A stretch of DNA of 64,000 nucleotides from Meconema thalassinum. Taxonomy: Eukaryota > Arthropoda > Insecta > Orthoptera > Tettigoniidae. Both the position numbers and the translations under genes were made by a program. Location: NCBI GenBank assembly GCA_946902985.2, contig OX336398.1, forward strand, positions 235,642,120 to 235,706,119, in the 5' to 3' direction. The notes beneath the pieces were generated by a model. It was not told where the DNA came from. It saw nothing but the letters and a program-made list of their open reading frames with translations, and searched no databases. How positions within the stretch are numbered: the first letter of the stretch is position 1; each line of letters opens with the position of its first letter. Positions 1 to 11,013 of this stretch are shown here, piece after piece.

Positions 1-264
1 ACCATTCAGTGCAGAAACCTGGGAATTGTATTGTTTTGAAGAGCAAATTCCATTCCTTATGTTGTTATCACTGGCATGACAGTAATGGCGCCCTCAGTTG
101 CATAAGGAAGAGTACATGTGTTTGTTGTAAGTGTATATTTAACTTTTAATCCAATTTCTGAATAATTTAATATGTCTGCACATTTGACCCATTTTCTGAA
201 GAACTAATTTAGATAGAGACTTGAAAATTTAGCCATATCTTTACCTCGCTGTGTCTGTTGTTTG
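1..264. other. Flanking DNA, nothing recognised
   Basis: AT-rich sequence without a convincing ORF or repeat signature. It is the DNA into which the giant-LTR element starting at 269 inserted; its last four bases (265-268, GTAC) form the left copy of the proposed target duplication. Confidence 0.4.
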
Positions 265-268
265 GTAC

Positions 269-3200
269 TGCCCCCGTAATTGAATTATGTAGAGACCACG
301 GTGGCTATATTTGAAATTATAAGGAAAGTTATGGCTGTCATAGTTATGACGTGGGTAGTCATGACGTAAGCACGGATGACGTAAATGTTATGCCAGCAGG
401 CTAGTTGAGCTGAGATTCTCAGTGACGTCAGTTTTTAGTCGAGAATGTTCCAAGATTTACGACGCAGTCGCAGGAAACGAGGAATTCTGCTGAGGAAGAA
501 ACTATGCTATTGGAGGAGAGGCATGAACCAATCAACGATAGTTTAAAGGAAGACGGAGATTGCTAAAACTATGGTATTTTTATTACTTTTGGAATGCAGA
601 ATTGTGGAAATCCATTTGCAGTAAAGGCACTGATTTGGAATTTTGGTGAAATTTATTTTCAGTTTTTGAATTTTGAAAATCCGTCATGTATTAACGAAGT
701 TGGAAGTTTTAGCGATGACGTAGTATCACGCTTTGGAAGGGATGGTAACGCCCCTCGAGAAGTTAATAAAAGGGCTTGCGCAGAAGAGAGGAGTCTTCTT
801 TCGTTCTCTGATCATTCTGAGATCTCATTCTCAGAGCATCGAAGTCTATTGTGAAAGTTCTTTTCTTATACATTCATTATAGTGAGACGTCGAAGTGAAC
901 AGCAGTGAAAAGAATCGTCTTTATAACGCGTGGCGAGGCCACTATATTAACGAGATCCAAGTCAAACTAGGTGAAGTTGAAACGGACCTTAGAAAGCTTC
1001 TACAAGTTTAGCTTCGAACAGTTAGCGGTCTCCGATAAGCTAATTGTATTGTGCAGTGCTACATGCAGTTATAGAGAAAAGCTGAACAATTTCGACCGAT
1101 TAGTTCGAAAGATATTAGCAGTTTTATACGACTGAGAAAAGTGATTATCTCGCCACAAGAGAAGCACTTTTGTATAAGCCAGAATCAACGCAAGGCTGAC
1201 GCTGCGAGTGGAATAGAAAGACTTCAGATTGCTTGGTTACAGAACACTACAGTATAATGGAGCAATTGAATACGGCAGTTTGTTCTTCTAACACTACAAC
1301 CGAAGAGCAGATGGAAGGCTAAGGGCTTATTGCAATTGGGACATACTTCAACGGAGTGAGATAGCGACATGGAACTTCGCTAATTGCTATTCCACACAAG
1401 CGAACATGCGGTGAATACCATCTACACCCATGTTTCGTAATTAAAGGCTGAATACTATCGAACAGCCATAGAAACAATTTCATACTCTGAATATGAATAA
1501 TTTCTTCGGAAATTTCTACAAAACTTCATGACGATTGTCTACTGGAACTTCAGGGAATTTTTCAAGAGAGGTCAGGGATATCCCGACGCACAAAGAAGAT
1601 TATTGCCGGAAGGATGTCTATTCGTCTTCGAGGAGCAGAGCGATTCACGGAGAAGGAAGCAGTTCGATTCTCCGAGGGTGCTATTTCCTATTTCGAGGAT
1701 GGAGCTCGACTTTAACGTGGTGAAATGGATCCATCAGCAGTCTTCTTTGGGGAATTTTCCTCTGGAACGTCAATCGGCAGATAAGGTAGTCGTGAACGTT
1801 TATTGTATTTGAGTATATTAATGATGTTTGAGCAACCATTTTTCCCATATTTTTTTTTATCCTCATGTATTTTTGCCCTATTTTCTTGTTGAGATTCTTA
1901 TTCTCAGTACATCTTGTTGAGTTTTGCATTTTTCGACGATTTATTAAGACATTGTTTTGTCATGGGCATAGTTAATGATTTTGAATCAGTTGAGACTGAT
2001 ATTTAGAATTTTCAGTAATTAATATTTTTTTTATATATAGTCACGATTTGACTGTAAGTTAATGATTTTTATGGCAGATTTAAATTCGGACAGCGTGTCA
2101 CTTTATTAAAGTAATTCAACCCCAGTTTAATTACTTTGACCAATTTTCTGTCATCATCAAGAAGGAAGAACATTTAAATGATTTTAGAGCGTTAAAATCT
2201 CTTACGTTGTCGACGATCTTGGAAATACTAGTCGTTATTTGTATTGATTGCAACACAGACATTTATCGTCAGTTATGAATGAACATTGCATTATAGACAC
2301 TTTTGTGAAAGAGTAACTTTAATAATGAATTATTGAATGCATTAAAGTCTAGAACTTGTGTTAGGAGTTTTTCTCAATTAGAGATTTATAGAACGATGTT
2401 TGCATTCCCCAGTCTAATTGGATTCTATTCGACTACTTTGCATTTTTAGTCGCACTTTATTTGAAGATAGTATTTTTATACTACATTTCTTTTAAGATGT
2501 CAATCTTAAATTTTGATAGACCAGACAGGCGTATATGAGCGTATTCACTATTAAATTTGTTTGTGATTGGCAAGTTTTGACTTCATTTCGGTTCATGAAT
2601 GAAATCCACGAAGGTTAAATAGAAAAACAGTTTTGAAACAAGTAATGATTATAAAAAAATTTAAGTGGAACTATGAATGTATAATCGTTAGTGCAGCGCG
2701 TGTTGAAAGTCGCTGAGGTATAATGCCCTTGAATATGAAGGAAGTTCCCACAGGAATAAATGTTAAAGAATTATTTGTGGAAGTTTTGTAAGTTATGTGG
2801 AAGTTGATAACCATATAGATTAATATATGATGATTTTGGGCATATTTTTAATGCAGTTTGTGCATTAACTTGTTAGCGAAGGATTTTCCGCTGGAGTAAG
2901 ATTGTCATAGTTTGTTGAAAATAAATCAAGTGATTTACTGTTATAATTAACACGAGTTTTGAAAGAATTTGAGATTAGATTTGAATGAAGGTTGCCGTCA
3001 CAAATCATTATTAAAACCTTTATTAAACCAGATTGTGACATTAACATGTATAACTAACCTTCATTGGTCGATTATATAAATCACGATTATGAAAATTACA
3101 AACCGAATGGACATGTGGTCAATGTATTTATTAAATTAATAATTTAAACAATTTAAATGTTAATATTGTAAATAATTGCTGTAAATATTTTTGAAAATAA

Positions 3201-4173
3201 TATGAAACGAGAGTGATGTTAAAGGCGTGCTTATAATATTTTTATTGTCTTTGACAAATATGATAAACAATTTCTAATTGTTATAAATAATTTATGTGAT
3301 TTTGTTATAAACATTTAAGAGCTAATTAAACATTTGGATTGAACTTAACAAGTTTAAGGAATTAACATAATGATCAAATAGGATGTGAGCAAAGTACTTG
3401 AAAGAATTGCGTAAATAATAATGTGAGTTGTCTTGTCGACATTTAAAAGCTTGAGAGAGCAAGCTATACTCTTACGTAACTTAGTAGGTGAGAAGGGAGT
3501 CCATTCAACCAGTATGCAACAGGTTCGAGGTTAGCTCGCAGCTGGGCCAACATCTGGTTCACAGAGAGTGAGGTCGTCCGCACTTCGGCCTTGCGACTAT
3601 AAATACCATTCTCATGTTTATTAAAAGGAAACCAAATGCTCTATATATGTCACACCCTGACGTCCTTTTCCAATCCAATAGTGTTATGAATATTACGTTA
3701 TTTGGAGCTCTTGGGAGCTAAAATGTTTTATATTATGTTGTATAATAATTTTTGCAAGTCCTACTGAGGACGTAGTCAGATTGACTTGGGCTACTGATAG
3801 CCACGTTGATTTTGTTGTGTTAGTAAAATCATACCCTTTATTAGAAATAAAGCTTTTGTACAGTTCAAAGTTCTCGTCTTCGTCTTGGCTCATTTTTAAA
3901 TGTCATGGTGGAGGTTATTGTGTGAACAGACTTTTAGTGATCCTGTTGTCAACTCAAACCCCGAGATAATTAAGAGGTAAGTAACGGTAAGTATGAACCC
4001 CCGTCTATTTTGGTGTGTTCCACAATGATTTCCTGTGAACTTCTGTGCTCTTATCTCGATAGTATCTGTCAGTGCCATTTTCATTGATGTAGCTGTGCCG
4101 GTGCAATCGATAATTGGCAATCCGATTGAAGGGGCGGATATCTGACAGCCTACTATCCAGGTAAACGGGGACA
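269..4173 (+). mobile_element. Giant (3.9 kb) 5' LTR of a Gypsy-like retrotransposon
   Basis: The left end reads TGCCCCCGT and the right end ACGGGGACA, so the ends form a TG...CA inverted pair with one mismatch. The last 81 bp (4093-4173) recur at 5481-5561, where they end at the same ACA and are followed by GTAC. GTAC also sits just left of the start (265-268), giving a 4-bp target duplication around the whole element. A primer-site-like stretch follows immediately. A TATA-like TAATAAAAG lies at 764-772 and AATAAA at 3846-3851. The length is very unusual for an insect LTR, but the complete element at 35-49 kb has a 3.7-kb LTR. The left boundary rests on end pairing plus the short duplication only. 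Confidence 0.6.
764..772 (+). promoter_or_regulatory. Candidate LTR TATA box
   Basis: TAATAAAAG lies about 0.5 kb into the giant LTR. A pyrimidine-rich TCTTCTTTCGTTC follows some 30 bp later as a plausible initiation zone. If used, U3 is short and R plus U5 are over 3 kb, the same arrangement as in the LTRs at 35-49 kb. Confidence 0.35.
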
Positions 4174-4175
4174 GA

Positions 4176-4400
4176 AAGATTGACGCCGTCAACGTGTGGG
4201 GCATGTTCAACAACAATGGATTACCAGGTTGAACAACAGAAAGATTGGCGACCCAAGAGCGTGGGGCTGAGTCAACAGAAAGATTGGCGCACCTAAAACT
4301 TTGGGGCTCGATTCAACAAAACTGGATTACCAGGTTGAACGCCAGAAAGAGTGGCAAACCTAAAACGTGAGGTTCGATTAGACTCAAATAAAGAGGTTGA
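4176..4400 (+). repeat. Four degenerate tRNA-Lys-like primer-site repeats
   Basis: Directly after the LTR are four related segments, near 4180, 4243, 4283 and 4344. The clearest read TTGGCGACCCAAGAGCGTG and TTGGCGCACCTAAAAC followed by TTTGGGGCTCGATTCAAC. They resemble the known insect retroelement primer site complementary to the tRNA-Lys 3' end (TGGCGCCCAACGTGGGGC). Spacing is irregular (about 40-63 bp). The position after the LTR supports a primer-binding role for one copy. Why there are four is unknown. Confidence 0.5.
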
Positions 4401-4873
4401 TTCTTTGTTAGATGTCTAGGCCAATTGTAGTATTTAAGAGTGTGATTATATAGGAATTAAATGTTGTATTGTATTAGGAAAATTACACTCAGAAAAGATC
4501 AGATCTTATACAACTTGAGAAAGATTAAATAGGCTGGAAACTTAGAAAAATCGCCTATGATCTGGAATCTTATTTTATTTGACCGGCTTATGACATTTCA
4601 GTCATATTAAAGATAAATTTAAATTATTTGGATTGTAAATGTAAATTATTTGTGTTAGGATATTTTAAAATGAGCCAGAGAAATTTGAACATGTGCTTGA
4701 GTTTGTTTCAACATAAAGTATCGTCGAAGGTTAATTATAAGGTAGTTATAAGTTAGATTTAAGACAGAAAATTGATCAAAATTATATATATGGTGAAAAG
4801 TGTTGCTCAAATGTTGTTATTTTGCTCTTTTGATGTATGTCCCTACAGCAATCCATTTTTGAATAATATTGTA

Positions 4874-5533
4874 ATGGCAGATGAAAGTTTGAAGAAAATG
4901 TTAGAGGAGATGTCTGCTAACATGAAGCAGATGATGGAGGAGAAAGCTAGTAATTTGAATAGTAGTATGAAGGAGATGGAAGCTAGGAATACTAGTAGAA
5001 TGGAGGAGAATGCTAGTAATTTGAATGCAAGAATGGAGGAGAATGCTAGTAATTTGAATGCAAGAATGGAGGAGAATGCTAGTAATATGTCTGCTAATTT
5101 GAAGGGTATCCAAACTAGTGCTGCTAATTTGGAGGATAATATGTCGCGTTTGCAGATTAATACCCTAGGAATTGAAAATACTGTAACGGACATGCGTACA
5201 GACGTGTCTAATGTCCATAAAGATGTGTCTATTGTGCATAAAAGTGTTGATGATGTTAAAAATGATGTGTCTAAGGTACATAAAGACCTTACAATGTTAA
5301 ATCTAGATGTAGCTAATGTCCGAGGAGATATTTCTTGTGCTAGAGCCGAAGTAGTTGTTGTCAAAAACGATGTAGCGACTGTCCAAGACAAGGTCGAGGA
5401 AGTCCAAAAAGAAATTCAAAAAGCTAGAACTGATGTATCTAATGTTCAGGTAGACATTAATAACATTCATGCGGATATAACTGTGCCGGTGCGATTTATA
5501 ATTGGCAATCCGATTGAGGGGGCGGATATCTGA
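4874..5533 (+). pseudogene. Truncated Gypsy-like gag, coiled-coil N-terminus fused to LTR
   Basis: An ORF of about 219 codons starting at ATG 4874 (the frame is open from 4772). It is almost entirely heptad-like coiled coil, with three near-identical repeats around EENASNLNARM at residues ~38-66 and later V-KDV-NVH-type repeats. No capsid or zinc-knuckle motif is present. The style matches the coiled-coil N-terminus of the 770-aa gag at 42.7-45.0 kb, and the position after LTR and primer site is where gag should start. From 5481 the reading frame runs into the last 81 bp of an LTR and stops there. I infer that a deletion removed the rest of gag, all of pol and most of the 3' LTR. Confidence 0.6.
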
Positions 5534-5561
5534 CAGCCTACTGTCCAGGTAAACGGGGACA
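5481..5561 (+). repeat. 81-bp stump of the 3' LTR
   Basis: Near-identical to 4093-4173 (the end of the 5' LTR), with a handful of substitutions. It ends CGGGGACA, then GTAC (5562-5565) matching 265-268. Bases left of the junction (GGATATAACTGTG) resemble the LTR (TTGATGTAGCTGTG), suggesting deletion through short homology. Confidence 0.6.
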
Positions 5562-5763
5562 GTACCAAAATTATTTAGACAACTGTAAAACATCATTTAA
5601 TTAACCTTCAAGTGCACAACATTTTCCCCAAAATTAACCTAAATTAAAAAAAAAAACATAGTTATATAACTATCAGCTGCAGATTAACTATTCTAGTAGG
5701 GCGAATAGAAAAAGATACATGCTAATATCTGTAAATATGTTGTTGAGAATGGGGTGTCATTTT

Positions 5764-6386
5764 TAGCCTACTTTCGATTTTTTCAAAAAATGAAAGTAGA
5801 CTTATGAGATCTACACAGGGCCAAAAATTGTGTGTCTGTCTGTGTGTGTACTCTGAATGTCTGTCCCCCGTATCAATTCGAACACGGTGAAACCGAATTG
5901 AACGAAATTTGGTACAGATGTAGAACTAGCAAAGGGCACCTCAGTGTCATGTTTTATATTGCCGCCATCTTGACGGAAATGTAATGGCGGCCACCCAAAT
6001 GTTAAAAGCTTAAATCAAATTACGACCAACCTAATAGTCTGATCTCTACCAAATTTTTCAACAACATACCTATATGTGGGAAGCATTTTTTGACCAAACT
6101 ACAAGATCATCAGCCCAATAGTTTGCAGATGGCGACCGTGTATGTGTGCAAATTGATTCCCCCTATCAATTCAAACACGGTGAAACCGAATTGAACGAAA
6201 TTTGGTACAGAGGTAGCACTATCAAAGGGCACCTCAGTGTCATGTTTATATCCGTATAGCATGTTATTTCAACAAGCTACTACAACCAACATTCAATTAT
6301 ACTCCTTGAAAAGGACAAAGAGTTATAACAATACCCATGCATTTAGGAGAAAGTAGGCTATATGTTCTTTACTAAACATCTTGTTT
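5764..6386 (+). mobile_element. Helitron/HINE-like element, copy 1 (146-bp monomers)
   Basis: The left end is TAGCCTACTTTC then AAAGTAGACTTATGAGATC. The right end is AAAGTAGGCTA (~6350-6360) followed by a stem-loop (ATGTT / AACAT, 6362-6378) and CTTGTTT. A GT-rich microsatellite (5830-5850) follows the left end. The core is tandem: the block at 5871 recurs at 6164 (293 bp, two monomers), and ATGGCG occurs at 5984 and 6129 (145 bp apart). Short inverted ends, near-left microsatellite, ~150-bp core repeats and a 3' hairpin are the known layout of Helentron-associated non-autonomous elements such as DINE-1. No protein is encoded. Confidence 0.5.
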
Positions 6387-6397
6387 GATGTTAAGGA

Positions 6398-6570
6398 AGG
6401 GTCAAGGATAAGAACGGTAGTGGTAGACTAAGGTTAGAATATATTAAACAGATTGCCTTATATGTAAATGTGTGTTAGATATGTTGAGATGAAACGATTA
6501 GCTCAGGACAGGAAGGCATGGAGGGCTGCATCAAACCAGTATAAAGACTGAAGATTCAAACAACAACATA
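6398..6570 (+). mobile_element. LINE 3' end fragment
   Basis: Frameshifted translation resembles the C-terminal tail seen in many insect non-LTR retrotransposons: GRLRLEYIKQIA, then MKRLAQDRKAWRAASNQ. It ends in an AACAACAAC tail near 6560. Only the 3' end is present. Confidence 0.5.
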
Positions 6571-6579
6571 GGCGGTTTA

Positions 6580-6950
6580 GGACTGGCTGGCTCCTCTTAA
6601 GCTAAGGTTTGAGTAAGAGGCAGTCCTGTTTGTACTATCCTAGCATTCGGCTGGAATATAAGTTGGGAAACCACGGAACAACTACTTCTAGGATGGCTGA
6701 AGTAGAAATCGAACTCGCCAACTTGGGATCTGGAGGCTGTCTTGTAATGTGATGCAAGAAGCACTTCATTATTCAGAATGCCGTCGTCTGCCGGAATTTG
6801 AACTTGCCATCTCAGAATACTTATCCTTGGCACTGCAGCCCCTTCGGACCCCCACCCTCCACGTTATCCAGCCATCTGGTCCCAGGTCTTCCCCTCACAC
6901 GACGTCCTCCTCGCTTCCCAATGAAGACCTTCCCTACCACCCTGTTCTCT
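6580..6950 (-). mobile_element. SINE remnant with the shared core domain
   Basis: Read on the minus strand, 6740-6580 contains CAGCCATCCTAGAAGTAG, then a TGGTTTCCC-type segment and CCAGCCGAATGC. This is the same core as in the SINEs near 16.5, 24.9 and 33.1 kb. The tRNA-like head is not intact. The remaining part (6750-6950) is unassigned. Confidence 0.4.
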
Positions 6951-7007
6951 GACATTCTTTCTACATAAAATGCGTATACAGTAACCAGAATGTTGATGGT
7001 ATAGCTA

Positions 7008-7683
7008 CGAGGGCTATTCCAAATCTAAGGTCCGGTTAAAAAAACATCCAAAATAAACATTGTTTCCAAAACAATTGTTTTATTGACATTCCTTACGTCT
7101 TTCTCTATTTTCCTACATAATTTACATACTTATTTACACATTTGTCACATCGTTCCACAAGCTTTTGAGTGCCCAAGTAGTAGAACTCGGCTGCCTGCGA
7201 AGATAACCAGTCTTTAACAGCTTCTTTCACTTCATCATCTGTGTCGAAGCGCTTGCCGCCAAGAAACGCCTTTAGGTAGCGGAACAGGTGGAAATCACTT
7301 GGCGCCAAGTCCGGACTGTACGGTGGGTGGTCCATCTGTTCCCATCCAAATTTCTTGATTAGAGTTTGCGTGTTATTCGCATTATGGGGTCTGGCATTGT
7401 CATGCAACAACACTCCAGACGACGTCAGGGTAGCGCAGTAATCTGCCGATGAAATGTTTCTTGCAGACAGAAACCGTATCACTGCCCTTACTTCGGCGGG
7501 CTGATTAATTGTCTTAAACATTGCGAACTGACACTATCAACAGCACACAGCAACAGTAACAACGCTTCTGGCGGCTTTTGACGCGCAAGGCATGCCAGGA
7601 GTCGGCGCGCATGCGTGTTTTGCCCTTGGCGCCGATTTCAAATATGTATGGCGAATCGGACCTTACTTTTGGAATTACATTCG
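7008..7683 (-). mobile_element. Internally deleted mariner transposon
   Basis: TA dinucleotides at 7006-7007 and 7684-7685 flank imperfect ~30-bp inverted repeats (CGAGGGCTATTCCAAATC at the left; CGAATGTAATTCCAAAAG read from the right). At about 0.68 kb it is roughly half the usual 1.3 kb of mariner. The element holds one short transposase remnant. Confidence 0.85.
7105..7521 (-). pseudogene. Mariner transposase, internal deletion
   Basis: 138 codons joining a short N-terminal piece (residues 1-28, start of the helix-turn-helix region) to the C-terminal half of the catalytic domain. Visible: LLHDNARPH with the second catalytic Asp, and YSPDLAPSDFHLF with the third, 34 residues apart, which is the mariner D34D signature. 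The first catalytic Asp (expected in a GDE-W motif) and about 200 residues are missing, so the product cannot be an active transposase. The frame is open, so the deletion was in phase. Confidence 0.85.
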
Positions 7684-7739
7684 TATTATCAGTGTTGATT
7701 GAATATTCTTATTATTATTATTCTTTTTTTCTTCAATTC

Positions 7740-7885
7740 CCGTATGCCTTCAAGCGTCGGGGTAGCCTCATTTGACCCATTTCTGCCATTCCGATCTCTC
7801 TTCATTTCCTCAACAGTTTTGCCCCTTTTCTGTCCCAATCTCTCAATCCTATTCTTCCATGTAATGCGGGGTCTACCTCGTACAG
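7740..7885 (-). mobile_element. LINE 3' end fragment
   Basis: The minus-strand translation reads RGRPRITWKNRIERLGQKRG and continues VEEMKRDRNG, the typical tail of insect non-LTR retrotransposon polyproteins. The ATT-rich stretch at 7703-7730 is its A-rich tail seen from the other strand. 7886-8090 shows no clear homology. Confidence 0.5.
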
Positions 7886-8129
7886 CTCCTCCAACTTTTA
7901 TTTCATGTACCTTTTTTAGTACTTCTAGTTTGTGGTCCTACATTTCCTGTATCAATTCCACTTCTTTACCAACGATTGTCTTGATATTCCATGTTCCGAA
8001 ACTCGTGTTCCGTTTCCACTCCGGTCGTCGTCCAATCCCAGGCTACTTGTAGTTCTCTGAATTAATTTTTCCTCCACATGATAAACCGTGTGGTACTGGC
8101 TGGGGATCTTCAGCAGACACACTACGAAC

Positions 8130-8894
8130 CTCAGCTCTTGGGTTGGTTTATTCAGTTACGGAATACTGCGCACCAGTGTGGATAAACAGCGCTCACACAC
8201 GGAAAGAAGACACGCAGTTGAATGAGACTGTGCGCATTATTAGTGGGACCATACGATCTACTTCCTCTCATTGGCTACCCATTCTAAGTCATATTCCACC
8301 ACCAGATGCTAGAAGGAAGAGTGCTCTCGCACGAGAATATCAGAAGATCATGGATAATCCGCAGCTGCCTTTGTTAAATGACGTAGCCTATGCGGCTCAG
8401 ATCAAGGAACCCTGCTATTTCCACAGCCAGAATTCTGTCAGAAGAGAAGTTCGACATTCGTCTCTCATGGAGCCAAAATTGGCAACAACACTGCCCTGAA
8501 CGATGTCGTAGCATGCCCTGTATCCTGGAAATGCCACCAGGATTTGATCAACCTCGCACAGTGTGGACAGCCCTCAATCGTATCCACACTGGCCATGGAA
8601 GATGTACAGACGCTCTCCACAAGTGGGGAATAGTCCCGTCATCAAAATGTAACTGTGGTGCAGAGAAACAGACAATTCATCACTTACTGACCGAGTGCCC
8701 AAGCCATGCATATTGTGGGGACTTCAAGGACTTTTTAACTGTAACAACAGATACTGTATACTACATAAAGAACATGAATATTTGTATATAGATATATGTA
8801 GGAAGTTATGTTTCAATAGCTGGAACTATTATAGAATATCATGTATGTGATAATTTAATGTTTTATATGCCATACGCCAAATAAATAATAATAA
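8130..8894 (+). pseudogene. Jockey-type LINE, reverse transcriptase C-terminus (frameshifted)
   Basis: Two frames carry one degenerate protein. The first (to about 8470) has VYSVTEYCAPVW and the downstream WLPILSHIPPP region; the second (about 8450-8791) has ALNRIHTGHGRC, then a Cys-Cys-His-Cys cluster (CNCGAEKQTIHHLLTECP). These are the known end-of-RT and zinc-like tail motifs of Jockey-group elements. A frameshift near 8470 separates them. An AATAAATAATAATAA tail lies at 8879-8894. It is 5'-truncated and inactive. Confidence 0.7.
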
Positions 8895-9275
8895 CCTCCA
8901 CGTGGGTGATTAGCCCAACGTAGAGTGGTTTGTTGGGTTACCTTTTCATCCTCCATATTTACCCCTGGCGACAGGGTGTCCATTTCCTCCTGATCCACTT
9001 AGGTATGGTTTTCCCGCCAATACTTGGGTGGCTGATTGCAGAGTATTTCCCACTGTATGGAAGAATTATAATGTAAATTTCTTTACAAATTAGATGTGTT
9101 ACAATTCCTCATCACCTTGTGTCATGGTCCATACATCACCGTCTGCTTCACATTCCTACAAAGTAACTCCTGTTTTCAGCTGCTATCCTCATATCAGCTA
9201 TCATTGACCCTAAATATTTAAAATCTCAGAATAACCAGCGATAAACTCTATCAATGATCCATCGGGAGAGAAAAA
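8895..9275. other. Unassigned sequence
   Basis: No ORF, inverted repeat or known motif recognised. Confidence 0.3.
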
Positions 9276-9369
9276 AAGGCTGTAAGCTTGTGGTGCGAGT
9301 GTTGTACGTCACAAGGTGAGCCTTAGTACCTTCCGGGAGCTTCCTAGACCGAGAGTTACAGCTCGGAAC

Positions 9370-9500
9370 TGGTAAGGTAGTACAGGTTGCCTAACTCTCA
9401 AGGGATATGAACGGAGTCTGCTCATATCTAGTGTGGAGACCGCCCGCAGTACTGATAAGGCAGTACAGGTTGCCTAACTCAGAAGGGATATGGTCATGTC
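9370..9500. repeat. Two-copy tandem duplication, ~83 bp
   Basis: GTAGTACAGGTTGCCTAACT (from ~9378) recurs about 83 bp later as GCAGTACAGGTTGCCTAACT, each followed by AGGGATATG. Divergence of several percent suggests an old duplication. 9500-9840 shows nothing else. Confidence 0.5.
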
Positions 9501-9847
9501 TACTGTTAGGTGAGACAGACCTTTGTTAATGTGTTCCTACAGATGGCGCAATGCACGTCCCTGGTGCGAGATGTAACACAATCACAGCGCCAACACTCTA
9601 TCATATTCCTCGCTACATATTCCCCTGTCACTCGGACCGCTGTTATAAATGGGCTCTCCTCACAAGACAGAGTCCTCCTTGCGCTCCAATCACAGTGACA
9701 GCGAGAAATATGGCGTAGGGTGGTTCAGAAGTTGCGCTACATACAGCACAACCACAAGCTGTCTGTAGTATTTAGTGCAAAACCAATTATGTAGATATCC
9801 GGAGCTATTTAGTCCTCCACAAATGTTGTTAGCAAATAAATAAATAA

Positions 9848-10383
9848 GCGGCTTCGGTGGCGTAGTCGGTAGCATGCTGAGCTTCTATGACCAAGATAGC
9901 GGGATCAAACCCAGCCGAAGCCATCGGATTTTTTAAGAGCGTTAAAAATCCCTCAGTATGCCTTCCTTCGGAGGGGAAGTAAAGCCGGCGGTCTCATGTC
10001 ATAGATTTATGGCATGTTAACGAACCTTCCACTAATTACACCTGAGTGAAGCTAAATTGGATAGGTAAAGAATGTAAACAACGCTCTAAGGATTCTACGT
10101 TCGTTGCCAAGAGCCGACTGTGGTGGCGTCTAGTAGCTAAGTTCTGAACTAAGCCTAGTAGTCGTTGACGGTGGCGTTTGGCGGCAAAAGTAGGAACTAT
10201 TTGAAAAATTCTAAGTTGCAGTCTGTACTTAAATTAAAAAACAGATACACACACTAATACAGTCATCACAATTAACACCGGTTATCAGACAGATTCTACA
10301 CACACACGCAAAGTGCACGGGGCTACATGACCGCGTTGTCGCAGCCCCGAAACTGAGGAACCAACCAACCAAATAAATAAATA
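9848..10383 (+). mobile_element. tRNA-derived SINE, family 1, full-length copy
   Basis: The head resembles a tRNA gene: A-box-like TGGCGTAGTCGGTAGC and B-box GGGATCAAACCC within 75 bp. Then come a shared core (GGCATGTTAACGAACC near 10011) and a tail with CATCACAATTAACACCGG and ATGACCGCGTTGTCGC. It ends in (AAAT)n, and a similar AAATAAATAAATA lies just before the head, so tail and target duplication merge. A second copy (25676-26201) matches throughout. Transcription would be by RNA polymerase III; mobilisation depends on a LINE. Confidence 0.8.
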
Positions 10384-10549
10384 CGTACAGTGTCGCTGCC
10401 AAAGTGGGGGGGGGGGGGTAGGTTGACTCAGTCAGTCGACGAATACCATTGATGGAATATGCGAAGAAATCATCTCAAGAAGGACACCCTAAACGTTTCT
10501 TACAAGGGGCTGACATGATGACACGCGGTACACTGATGATTGCTCATTG

Positions 10550-10696
10550 GAAACTCAACCATATCCGGTCGATTAGATAAGCAGTTTGCCTTTTCTACCA
10601 CAACGAGCGCTAGTGGAGTCAATGAAACTCAACCATATCGGTCGAACAGATTAGCAGTTTGCCTTTTCTACCACTATGTGAGCAAGTGTGAGTCAA
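10550..10696. repeat. Two-copy tandem duplication, 73 bp
   Basis: GAAACTCAACCATATC begins both units (10550 and 10623), and each contains CAGTTTGCCTTTTCTACCAC. A G-homopolymer lies upstream near 10406. The rest of 10384-10795 is unassigned. Confidence 0.65.
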
Positions 10697-10799
10697 TTCA
10701 GAGTTTTACTTCAGCCCTTATAACTTTTCCGGAGTGAAGAATTTTCAAGAAATCAAATTATGCTTGAGAGTAATGAACCAAGGGACACACTAAATTCAA

Positions 10800-11013
10800 G
10801 TGACTGAATCTCGACAGATATTTATGAATATTTATGTTAGAACATAAAATAAAATAAACTTATAATTATCGTCGAACATAAACAGTCGTATGCAACTCGC
10901 ATATAATGATAATTAAAACACTCGTATGGAAATTATAAAACTCGATTCGATCGTTTTATAAACATACTCGTGTCTTAATTATTGCCATTATTGGCTCGTT
11001 GCATAAAGTACTA
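10800..11013. mobile_element. Foldback MITE-like element, copy 1
   Basis: It shares its whole length with 24035-24214 plus 25037-25073. The sequence folds on itself: GCAACTCGCATATAATG near 10893 pairs imperfectly with CATTATTGGCTCGTTGC near 10988. No coding capacity. It ends GTACTA, abutting the TA target of the transposon at 11014. Confidence 0.55.

Noticed and set aside
4843..5391. 182-codon minus-strand ORF
   Set aside because: Mirror of the repetitive coiled-coil gag; repeats in DNA give an open antisense frame.
6108..6130. Hammerhead-like CTGATGA on the minus strand in HINE copy 1
   Set aside because: No GAA within range and no stems; chance match.
9848..9922. tRNA gene-like A and B boxes
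   Set aside because: No cloverleaf or anticodon stem; repeated with the same tail at 25.7 kb, so a SINE head, not a tRNA gene.
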